Below are positions 1-8,158 of a DNA stretch of 46,605 bases, piece by piece. The number at the start of each line of letters is the position of its first letter. The stretch's first letter is position 1. The stretch is from Zygnema cylindricum (Eukaryota > Streptophyta > Zygnematophyceae > Zygnematales > Zygnemataceae), in assembly GCA_037447655.1 (NCBI GenBank), contig JBBHKE010001077.1, positions 1 through 46,605 of the forward strand. Reading direction: 5' to 3'. The notes below the pieces were generated by a model. That model worked only from the letters and a program-made list of their open reading frames with translations, was not told the origin of the DNA and ran no database searches. A program made the translations under genes and the position numbers.

Positions 1-162
1 CGTAAGCAGAGAGACAAAGCTACCCGTTTACTGACGTTAGCAGAGAGACAAAGCTACCCGTTTGCGGACGTAGGCTGAGGGACAAAGCTACCCGTTTGGT
101 GACGTGGGCCGAGGGGCAACGCTACCCATTTGTTGACGTCGACCGGGGGACACGCCGTTTAA
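1..162. repeat. 34-bp tandem repeat, about 4.5 copies
   Basis: The core acaaagctacccgttt recurs at positions 14, 48, 82 and (degenerate) 116 and 150, exactly every 34 bases. The copies decay progressively to the right. The array runs off the left edge of the window, so its true length is unknown. No coding potential is seen. Confidence 0.85.
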
Positions 163-1382
163 AGGTGCAGACGGACGGAAAGTGGGCCTATTTATAGGTT
201 TTCAAACGGACGACCAAAAGTCTATAATTTGTAGAAAGATTTTAAGTTCAATAGTCGAAATTTAAGTGCGCGGGTGTAGTGTTATTAACGTTATAAGCGA
301 TTCACGGTCTAGATGCTTACAACGTCAAAAAATAGTGACGTCTACAAATGTCACAAATATTCATATCGTCTACATGACTACAAATATCATCACTTTAAGT
401 ATCGACTTTTTTTTTTCAAACATTTGAACACCCAAAGAACGGGCAGGTAAAATCATAATTACAAAAATGTTTCTCGTTATGTAACGGTTTCACGCACACA
501 TATCGAAAGGTTGTTCATCTATTAAGGTGGTTGAGGACGTCGGTCATCAATTGGCTGATTATTAGATTTCCGTGAAATCCGAGATTTGGCATGTCCCATA
601 CAAGGGAAATTGAGCCGACCAGGGCTCAAACCTGGGACCTCTGACTTGAGTTGTCAGCGCACCAACCACTGTGCCTGGCGGGTCTGTACCTATTTATTTT
701 AGGCGGCTTCGAGTGTGACGAATCACATTCTACCCTGTATTGAACCATCTTGACGTTCCAATTCAACACTGATGGTGCGATTACTTCGCGAAAAGAATCG
801 AATGTCAATTTATATCTTTTTTAGTTTTTACCCATTGGCCCTAGAGAATCTTGATAGATTCTTAGTAGAAATGTTTTTCGAAAAATTGCAAGAAATAGTA
901 CGAAATTGTACAACAACCTGCGAATTCCACTAACTACTCCGTGATTGGCTATTAGTGTTAGCAACACTAATTCAGCACCTATAAATTTCTAAGCTCAAAC
1001 CTAAAATGTAATCATTTTTTTTTTACGCTAGTGCGGATTTACTACAGTAGTGTCAACGACTCTAATTTCAGTGGGTTTTCGATATTTCACATTGATGATA
1101 TTTGTCGTTTCGACCTGTAGTATGGATTTGTTTTTGTGCTTTAAATTATTTGTACAACCTAGAATTTCGTGCTCTTGTAGTTTGGTTTTGGTATTTGTTT
1201 TTGTTTTTTTTTGTTTTCAACGTTTTTCTTTTAAGTGTTGCTTAAGTAGTGTAGTTATAGTTCATACCTATCTATTTTTCGAAGTGCGGCCTTTAATGGT
1301 AGTGAAAAATTATCCATTTCGATCACGGTTTATACTTAGATGGTTTAACCATCGTGAATTTGGTAATTAAATCTTCTTTTTG
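163..1382. other. Flanking host DNA without a supported gene
   Basis: AT-rich DNA with no open frame that resembles a known protein. It holds the tRNA-like sequence at 612-684 and a relic (about 283-311) that resembles the end of the TA-flanked MITE family seen at 36.7-37.1 and 45.6-46.2 kb (agcgattcacggtcta). A further TIR-like stretch near 930-950 (gtgattggctattagtgtta) may be another decayed end. Confidence 0.5.
612..684 (-). tRNA. 73-nt tRNA-like sequence (probable tRNA pseudogene or tRNA-derived SINE head)
   Basis: Read on the minus strand it folds as a complete cloverleaf of exactly 73 nt. The acceptor stem GACCCGC/TCGGCTC has 5 of 7 pairs. The D stem is GCAC/GTGC. The anticodon stem CTGAC/GTCAG is perfect, with loop AACTCAA. 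The T stem CCAGG/CCTGG is perfect, with loop TTTGAGC. The anticodon would read CTC (Glu), but position 33 is A instead of the universal U, two acceptor pairs are lost, and only a T3 run follows. This fits a pseudogene or SINE head better than a working tRNA. Confidence 0.5.
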
Positions 1383-1387
1383 GTTTT
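1383..1387. repeat. Target-site duplication of element 1, left copy (GTTTT)
   Basis: GTTTT directly precedes the LTR terminus TGTAACTC. The identical pentamer follows the other LTR at 27273-27277. Confidence 0.9.
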
Positions 1388-2147
1388 TGTAACTCTGAGA
1401 CCTCCATTGGCCCTCAAAGTAGGCAACTCACAAGAAGACCTTAGGATTACCCTAACCACTTTGAGTTTCCACAAGAATAATTGCCACCCTGACAAATAAA
1501 AACTCTGAACAACTTCACCCCTATGAAGACGAGACTCCCCCGAGTCGATAGCAAAAAGAATCTCTGAATTTGCTCCCCTAAGCAGTAAGTTATTAAGGGT
1601 CAAAATTGACCTTTTGTACATGAGCTCTCTGGGAGAGAGAGGTCTACCTACCAAATTTTCTAATTCCTAAATCCCTCTCTAAACCCTATACTACTAGAGT
1701 ACGGCATCAATCAGATTAGTGTGTGGTACAGAAAAGTACAGGTGCCGATGTACTTTTTGTTCGACCATCGTACGGCATGGCCAAAATATTGACGTCTGCC
1801 ATATCCGGATTCGCTCCCAAATGCCGCAAGCCAATGTGATTGTGCCACGTGTCAATTGGCGTGGTGATGACCGAAAATTGCCATAGCGCCCATTCCGCGA
1901 TCTCGGCATCTATCTCGACTGTTCGATCAAGACCATTTTTTAATTATAGCCGTCAGAAATAGATGAGTAGTATTTGTTTCGCCGTCGAAACAAATTCGCG
2001 GTATTAGTTTCGTGGAGTACCGTACACCGTACGTTTACAAAAACTCTATCTATGTCGAAAGATTGTTCGCGGTGTTACATGAAATCGTCTACGTATACGG
2101 CTATAAATATTTATGAAACCCTATATACCTCAGCACTTATCCTAGAC

Positions 2148-2231
2148 TAATAGGATAAAGCTATTGGCTATTGCTTGACTAGACGGACGGCATGTACCAG
2201 GATCAAATCTTGGGTCCATCAAGTTCCTTTT
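2148..2231 (+). ncRNA. tRNA-like Pol III-type cassette in element 1 3' LTR (antisense to element)
   Basis: A-box-like ggataaagctattggc (2153-2168), B-box-like ggatcaaatct (2200-2210), T4 at 2228-2231. Expression is not shown. Confidence 0.45.
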
Positions 2232-2286
2232 GGTAAACCTACCAAACTACTACCTGTCTCTGTCTGGACAACCTGGGCAGCCATGG

Positions 2287-2351
2287 CTCTAGCTTCCTCT
2301 CTGACCTTTAGTGAATGCGACAAGTGTGGGAGTTGGAAAGAGGAGTTAGAG
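2287..2351. other. Conserved LTR stem-loop, element 1 3' copy
   Basis: Arms ctctagcttcctctc and gttggaaagaggagttag enclose a loop with tttagtgaatgcgacaagtg. The 5' LTR copy is at 27124-27187. Confidence 0.6.
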
Positions 2352-2435
2352 GCACACTGCCAGTGCTTCTTTTCTGCTCTTTATCTTTACATGTTTTAAA
2401 CCTAGAAAATACAAATAAAACCATTAGTTTATACA

Positions 2436-2663
2436 CTCACCTTATTTTCTAGTCACTCTTCAATTTAAGACCACACTTCTCCCGCAAAAAATTAACTTAA
2501 TGGAATGCACAGGTTTGGTCATCACATCTGCTACCATCTCGCTATCTGGTTTGTACTCTAAACATATTATTTTGTCTTTTGCCTTCTCTCTAACAAAGAT
2601 GAGTCTAATGTCCATGTGTTTGGCTTTAAAATGATGTTTAGGATTGGCAGCAATAGTGATTGC
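2436..2663 (-). pseudogene. Element 1 RNase H C-terminal fragment
   Basis: On the minus strand this encodes the end of the copia polyprotein, similar to the FKAKHMDIRLSFVREK and DMMTKPVPSP segments of elements 3 and 4. It is cut at 2663 by the insertion of element 2 and resumes at 15684, after the duplicated ATTGC. It starts beside the degenerate purine tract 2436-2448 (one change from the consensus). No function is expected. Confidence 0.85.
2659..2663. repeat. Target-site duplication of element 2, left copy (ATTGC)
   Basis: ATTGC precedes the LTR terminus TGCAATTCAG. The same pentamer follows the right LTR at 15684-15688, and joining the flanks restores a continuous RNase H reading in element 1. 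Confidence 0.9.
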
Positions 2664-3395
2664 TGCAATTCAGTGTCCCCCATTGGACTACAGAATTCAG
2701 AAAGCCTCTAGATAGTTTTTGACTAACCCTTCTTCAGCTAGGATCACAGATACTCAAGTAGGCAAACAAGCAACCAGGTTGCACCCCTGTGCAGTCTGGA
2801 CTCCTCTGAGTCCGCAGGATTTTTTTTTTTTTTTTACTGAAAACGCCCAACTAGGCGATTAGTTATCAAGTGGCAAAGATGCAAAAATATATAAGCTCAT
2901 TGTGAGAGAGGCGGCTACCTCCTAAATTTTCTAAGTCTTAAACACCTCTCACAACCCCTATCTACTGATGTACGAACCAATCAGATAAGTGTAAAGCACA
3001 AAAAGGTAATATGGCCGGTGTACTTTCTGTACGGTCTGTGTACGACTTGGCCATTGAGTGGACGCGTGTCTCCTTCGGACTGGCCCTTATGCTCTTCGAG
3101 ATTCCCGCTACCCAATGTATTCTTGCCATGTGTCGGTAGGTCATGTCACGCCCAAAAACCGCCAAAGCGACCTGCGCGAGATCTCGGCAATGATGCGTAC
3201 CGTCGAATTCAAATCGGCTTTGAATGCTAGCCGTTGAAAATCAAAGTCCTATAAAATTGTTTCGTGCGGTTTCACGTTCGCACAATATTTCATTTTGTTT
3301 ATATGTTACTTATCCGTAATTTTGTTAATCGGATTAGTGAATACTGACATGTTTAAAACTCATCATACTCCATGTACTTCGACGTACTTCAACGA

Positions 3396-3470
3396 CAAAC
3401 CGGCTAAGGCTGACGGCTATGCCTTGCTTTGCCGGTTAGAGGTTCAAGTCCTGCCGTACTCAACCTTTTT
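3396..3470 (+). ncRNA. tRNA-like Pol III-type cassette in element 2 3' LTR
   Basis: A-box-like ggctaaggctgacggc (3402-3417), B-box ggttcaagtcc (3441-3451, one base off the GGTTCGANTCC consensus), T5 at 3466-3470. An internal stem ACCGGC/GCCGGT is present. Confidence 0.55.
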
Positions 3471-3528
3471 GTTAGAATTGACTTATGTCACTTCTTCTGA
3501 CCTGCCTAAGGAGTCTAGGCAGCCATGG

Positions 3529-3588
3529 CTCCACCACCCTCTCTTTCTTTTAGTGACTACAGCAAGTATGGGGGATAGAGGGAGGAGG
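3529..3588. other. Conserved LTR stem-loop, element 2 3' copy
   Basis: Arms ctccaccaccctctcttt (3529-3546) and gatagagggaggtgg (3574-3588), loop tagtgactacagcaagtatg. The stem sequence is unlike element 3 but pairs equally well. The partner is at about 15538-15600. Confidence 0.62.
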
Positions 3589-3675
3589 TGGAAGCAGACT
3601 GCCTACCCATTTTTTTAATATTTTCACTAAGCTATTCAAACCTAGAAAATTCTTTATATATCTAATAATTAAACA

Positions 3676-3688
3676 CTCCCCTTATTTT
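3676..3688 (-). promoter_or_regulatory. Element 2 polypurine tract
   Basis: Minus-strand AAAATAAGGGGAG directly next to the LTR terminus TG. It is the same 13 bases as in elements 3, 4 and 5. Such tracts prime plus-strand DNA synthesis in LTR retrotransposons. Confidence 0.85.
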
Positions 3689-6591
3689 CTAGTCTAATTT
3701 AAACTTTTCTTTTAGTCCACACTTCTCTCTACAATATTTCAAATTGGGTGAGGGCACAGGTTTGGTCATCATATCAACATTCATTTCTCCATCTAGTTTA
3801 TGCACAAGTTTCACAATTTTGTTTTCGACTTTTTCCCTCACAAAACTTAGCCTTATGTCCGTGTGTTTAGCTTTGAAATGGTGTTTAGGATTGGCTGCAA
3901 TTACAGTTGAAGCTTGATTAACACAGAAGACTTCATGCACCCCTTTCTTCATGTACCCGATTTCTTGCAGCAAAGACTTTACCCACATTAATTATTTCAC
4001 AGCAAAACAAGAGGCCATGTACTCACCCTCCATAGTGGGATGAGAAACCACCTTTTGTTGCTTGCTACTCCAACAGCAAGCACCTTCCCCACATAGAATA
4101 CATACCCAGAAGTGCATCTTCTCATTGGTGCATCTCCATATATGGCATCACTCCAAGTGGTGATGTCAGTGTGCTCCCCTCCGAAATGCAACCATAACTC
4201 CCTTATACCCACCAGATATCTCATGACTCACTTTGCTGCCTCCGAGTATCTCTTTCTAGGATCATTAAGACTCATACTGAGAACTCTCACTCCTGCCTCT
4301 ATGTCCGACCTAGTACAATTCATAAAGTAGATTAGACTTCCTACATCTTGCATATAAGGAATAGACTTCATACACTGTCTTTTTTTGGGACTCATCTGAT
4401 CATCTAAGATTATCACTCATTCTCCTACACTCCCATCACTTATTTTCTTCAAGTCGATGGGAGTGGTACAACTGTTTGCCTTTTCCATTTGGAATTTCTT
4501 GAGCATATTCCCTGTAGCTTCTTTTTCAATAAGTTTGATAATCCTTTTTCCCCTATCTCTTTCCATTTGTATCCCCAAGATGTATCTTGCTTCTCCCATA
4601 TCTTTTATATCAAACCTGCTTCTAAGATCTTTTTTAACTTATTGATTTTTTCCATAGATTTACTTAACACCACCAATTCATCCACATAAATTGCAATGAA
4701 AATAACACCATTCTCATCCTCAAACATATAAATAGAATGGTCTGAACCAATCCGGATATATCCCAAGGCCGGTGAGAAATTCATCTAGTTTCTTATTCCA
4801 TTGCCTGGGAGCCTGCTTATGTCCATATAAGGACATTATAAATCTGAAGACTTTGCTCTCCTCACCTTCCTCAACAAACCCTTCTGGTTGCCGCAGGAAG
4901 ATTTCTTCCTGTAGTTCACCATTGAGGAAGGCGGTCTTAATATCCATTTTGTGTATTTCCATGTCTTTCGCTGCCACTAGACTAAGGAGATTCCTTATTG
5001 ATAGGAACCGTACCACAGGGTCAAAGGTCTTTTCATTTTCTATCCCTTCCTTTTGAGTGAACCCCTTTGCTACCAACCAAGCCTTATATCTTTCAATGGC
5101 ATTATCTGGGTTCAGTTTCAGTTTAAACGCTCATTTGCACCCGATCGGTTTTTCGTTCGGAGGGCATTCCACTAGTTCCCAAGTATTTGTATCCATGATG
5201 GATGCCATCTCATTATTTATGGCTCTAACCCATCTATCTTTCTCCGGACTATCCATTGCCTTTGAGTATGACTGAGGCTCATCAGGGTGAGGTAGTTTAG
5301 TTACCTTGTGAGCAGTTTGTCTTTCCTGCAGCCTTTTGCTACTCCTTTGTCCTCCTTCAAAGTCCGAAGCTAGGATGGAGGGAAGTCTCGGGTTCCTCCT
5401 CACTATCTCATCGGCTCCCCTATCCATGAAAGCCGGTTCCATCTCCTCCTTTTGTGTCTCCTCGAACTGTGTAGGGATATGGGTAGATTCCAATTTATCT
5501 CCTTTATCGTGTGTCTCGCCTAAATCTGCAATCACTCTTTCACTCATGTCTCTCCATGGAAGATCCTAGTCTTCCTCACCCTCGAACTCAAAGCTGATTT
5601 TTATCTTCTTGGTGTATTTGAAAGGGTCAAATGACTTCTGTTCATCCATGACAAATAGATGCTTTGCCAGATTGAAATCTTGTTTAGCTAAGTCATAGAC
5701 TCTATATCCCTTGACATCCTCATCATATCCCGCAAAATATCCCTGTTTGCCTTTAGCGTCTAGTTTCCAGTTCTTCCTATCTGTGTCAAGACTGTAAATC
5801 TGACTACCGAATACTTTCAGGTGAAAAATATTTGGTTTCCTTCCAACCCATCTCTCATAAGGTGTGATACCTTTCACAACTGAGGTAAGGACTCTATTCT
5901 TGATGTAGTTAGCACAGTGCATGGCCTCGACCGAAAACCTTTTTCCTATCTTTTTGTCGGCCAGCATACTACATACGCTATCTCCTAGAGTATGGTTCAA
6001 CCTCTCAGCTACCACATTTTGTTCTAGATTATAAGGTACAATTTTCTGATGCTGAACTCCCTCATCCGTCAGATATTCCTCAAACTGGTTAGAGGTATAT
6101 TCTCCCCCAGTGTCACTTCGTATTCTCTTAATGGGGGTTCCGTGCAACTTCTCACTCTAGGCTTTATATTCTTTGAAATAAGTTGGTGCTTTAGATTTTG
6201 TTTTTAAAAAGTAGACTCTAGAGTATCTGGACCAGTCATCAAAAATTGTTATCATTAACCTCTTACCTCCTACCGAAGGTGCTTTTGCTGGTCCCCAGAC
6301 CTGTGTGGACTAGATCTAGTACGTTCTCACCTTTATATGTGGTAGTTTTGAAAAATGGAAGTCTGTGAGCCTTACCTTGGGCACAGCCACTACAATCATC
6401 CATCATTTTATTATCCCCAAACTGAATGCCTTGTACTACACCAAGCTTGTTCATTTCCCTCAACCTATCAAAGTGCACATGCCCCAACCGCTTATGCCGA
6501 ATCATCAAATTTGGGAGACCAACATAGTAAGCATTTTTCTTTTCATTGCTTAGGTTAAACTTAAAGATTCCTTGGCTGCCCATATCTGCTC

Positions 6592-6963
6592 TGAAGTAGA
6601 CTTCATCCCCATACTTAGCTATAAAGACTCCCTTTCTAGTGAAGGTATCAAACTCCATATCATCTAATACAGCAATAGAGACAAGATTTGATTTTTGCTA
6701 CGCTGAGAGATATAAAGTACATCTAAGAAAGTGAGTATAGAAGTCTTACCCTTTGCTAAGACTTTTAGATCTACCGATGAAGTAGACTTCATCCCCATAC
6801 TTAGCTATAAAGACTCCCTTTCTAGTGAAGGTATCAAACTCCATATCATCTAATACAGCAATAGAGACAAGATTTGATTTTTGCTACGCTGAGAGATATA
6901 AAGTACATCTAAGAAAGTGAGTATAGAAGTCTTACCCTTTGCTAAGACTTTTAGATCTACCGA
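6592..6963. repeat. Exact 186-bp tandem duplication in element 2
   Basis: 6592-6777 and 6778-6963 appear identical over all 186 bases. The unit covers the protease-integrase linker of the polyprotein and equals 62 codons. Younger elements have one copy. Identity of the two units points to a recent event, after the element had already decayed. Confidence 0.93.
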
Positions 6964-7093
6964 TCCAACTAGATCTGTAGTAACTACTCTCCCATCTCTA
7001 TACTCTATCTCTATAGTGGGGATCTTTCTCAGCTTGGTAAAGAGGTTCCTGTCACAACACATATGAATGGATTCCCCTGATTCGATGATCCAT

Positions 7094-7098
7094 CTTTC
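7094..7098. repeat. Target-site duplication of element 3, left copy (CTTTC)
   Basis: CTTTC before the LTR terminus TGAAACTC. The same pentamer follows the right LTR at 13545-13549. The flanks belong to adjacent codons of element 2 gag-protease. Confidence 0.93.
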
Positions 7099-7406
7099 TG
7101 AAACTCTGAGACCTCCATAAGTCCTCAGAGTGGACAACTTCCAAGAAGCCTCTAGGATAATCTTGACCCCTTTGTGTTTTAGCAAAAATAACTGCCGCCC
7201 TGGCAAACAAAAACCCTGATTACCTTCACCCCTATGAAGGCAAGACTCCCCTGAGTTGATAGCAAAAAGAATCTCTGAATTTGCTCCCCTGAGCAGTAAG
7301 TTATGGAGGGTCAAAGTTGACCTTTTGTACAGAAGCTCTCTGGGAGAGAGGGTCCTATCTTCTAATTTTTCTAAGTCCTATCTCTCTCACAGACTCTATC
7401 TACTGA

Positions 7407-7575
7407 TGTACGGAACCAATCAGATTTCAGTTCCGTACGTAAAAGTACAACTGCCGGTGTACTTTATGTACGGATATTGTACGATATGGCCTAAATGTCC
7501 ACACGTGGAGTATCCGGATTCGCTCCTTAAATCCTCGGAGATGCCGCGCTCCAATGTTACATCGCCACGTGTCAT
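7407..7575 (-). promoter_or_regulatory. Putative LTR promoter block of element 3: G-boxes, GTAC cluster, CCAAT
   Basis: Within about 170 bp lie two CACGTG palindromes (7502-7507 and 7566-7571), six GTAC tetramers (about 7409-7489) and an inverted CCAAT motif (ccaatcag near 7418). The same set in the same order occurs in LTRs of the other families, for example 16970-17135 in element 4. CACGTG is the plant G-box (bZIP/bHLH) and GTAC is the core bound by SBP-domain factors. Promoter function is inferred from position and conservation only. Confidence 0.5.
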
Positions 7576-7867
7576 CCGATGTGGCGCTGCCCACAAACCG
7601 CCGAATTCTCCTTCCGCGATCTCGGCGCAATTTCCGGCCGTCCGATTAAACTCGTTTTTGATCGTAGCCGTAATAAATACATGCGCGGTATTTGTTTCGC
7701 TTCCGAAATCAATGCGCGGTATTGATTTCATATCCGTACCGCAATTCGTACTTTTACAATTCCATATCTATGTGTCCCGTAAATAGTTATAGTTAAATGA
7801 ATTATCCTACGTGTATTTGTATAAATAATTATCGTACTATATACTACGTATCAGTACATCTAGACTT

Positions 7868-7948
7868 AACGGCTAAGGCTACCGGCTATCTCCTAGCTGT
7901 CGGCCGGCAGGTACCAGGATCAAATCCTGCCGCCGGCATATACCTTTT
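7868..7948 (+). ncRNA. tRNA-like Pol III-type cassette in element 3 3' LTR
   Basis: A-box-like ggctaaggctaccggc (7871-7886), B-box-like ggatcaaatcc (7917-7927) flanked by CAGGA/TCCTG pairing, T4 at 7945-7948. The A54-type T loop resembles that of initiator tRNA. Confidence 0.5.
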
Positions 7949-8012
7949 AGTAATTAATCCGTAGACTAATATAAATTTCCCGTAAACCTGAGGATAGCTT
8001 AGGTAGCCATGG

Positions 8013-8078
8013 CTCTAGCTTCCTCTCCAATTTCTCAGTGACTGCGACAAGTTTGAGAGTTGGAGAGAGAAGTTAGAG
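8013..8078. other. Conserved LTR stem-loop, element 3 3' copy (18 bp)
   Basis: Arms 8013-8030 (ctctagcttcctctccaa) and 8060-8078 (ttggagagagaagttagag) pair over 18 bp with one bulge and one wobble. The loop 8031-8059 contains cagtgactgcgacaagt. The identical copy is at 13412-13477. Confidence 0.68.
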
Positions 8079-8145
8079 GTAGACTGCCTCGGCTTCTTTG
8101 TTTCTATTTAGACCTAGAAAATACTTAAAACTATTAATTTCTACA

Positions 8146-8158
8146 CTCCCCTTATTTT
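8146..8158 (-). promoter_or_regulatory. Element 3 polypurine tract
   Basis: Minus-strand AAAATAAGGGGAG, placed between the polyprotein stop codon and the LTR terminus with no spare bases on either side. Confidence 0.88.

Larger units (their letters stand above)
1388..2435 (-). repeat. Element 1, 3' LTR
   Basis: 1048 bp, followed by the (mutated) purine tract at 2436-2448 and the RNase H end of pol. It contains a CACGTG box at 1846-1851, a tRNA-like cassette at 2148-2231 and the stem-loop at 2287-2351. It is clearly diverged from its partner (1061 bp), with scattered substitutions and short indels, as expected for an old insertion. Confidence 0.9.
2664..3675 (-). repeat. Element 2, 3' LTR
   Basis: 1012 bp, TGCAATTCAG to AAACA. 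Followed by the perfect purine tract (minus AAAATAAGGGGAG, 3676-3688). It contains a tRNA-like cassette (3396-3470), a stem-loop (3529-3588) and a cluster of GTAC motifs (about 2969-3055). Confidence 0.92.
3689..7098 (-). pseudogene. Element 2 protease-integrase-RT-RNase H remnant
   Basis: Decayed copia pol on the minus strand. Recognisable parts are RNase H (about 3689-4420), RT (about 4417-5160), integrase (about 5566-6660) and protease (about 6965-7093). Several catalytic residues are gone: RT has YVDE instead of YVDD (near 4690), and RNase H has CVNQ where young copies have CDNQ. The integrase keeps its second Asp (RSDTGGEY) and Glu (VAERLN). There are multiple stops and frameshifts plus an exact 186-bp tandem duplication at 6592-6963. 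The protease is cut by element 3 just before the DSG region of the insert-free reading. No product is expected. Confidence 0.9.
7099..8145 (-). repeat. Element 3, 3' LTR
   Basis: 1047 bp. In the + reading it starts TGAAACTCTG and ends TTTCTACA. It holds two CACGTG boxes (7502-7507, 7566-7571), six GTAC motifs within about 7407-7490, a GATTGG/CCAAT element, a tRNA-like cassette (7868-7948) and an 18-bp stem-loop (8013-8078). The partner LTR is 99.2% identical by eye. Confidence 0.95.

Noticed and set aside
1050-1370. 106-codon hydrophobic open frame upstream of element 1
   Set aside because: The Phe/Val/Leu-rich product arises from T-rich DNA. No homology or start context supports it.
3399-3451. 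Apparent compensatory base change (G-C to A-T) in the cassette stem between the two LTRs of element 2
   Set aside because: Both substitutions are C-to-T type changes at CG sites and can be explained by methylcytosine deamination. The two LTRs were identical at insertion, so a single paired change is weak evidence.
7400-7430. CTGATG motif in LTRs as a possible hammerhead ribozyme (retrozyme)
   Set aside because: The conserved ctactgatgtacggaacc lacks the CTGANGA core and the matching GAAA, and no flanking stems fit.
7256-7786. 176-codon plus-strand open frame, repeated almost identically at 12655-13185
   Set aside because: Both copies are the same stretch of the two LTRs of element 3, read antisense. 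The repetition reflects LTR identity, not protein conservation, and the other LTR families do not keep the frame.
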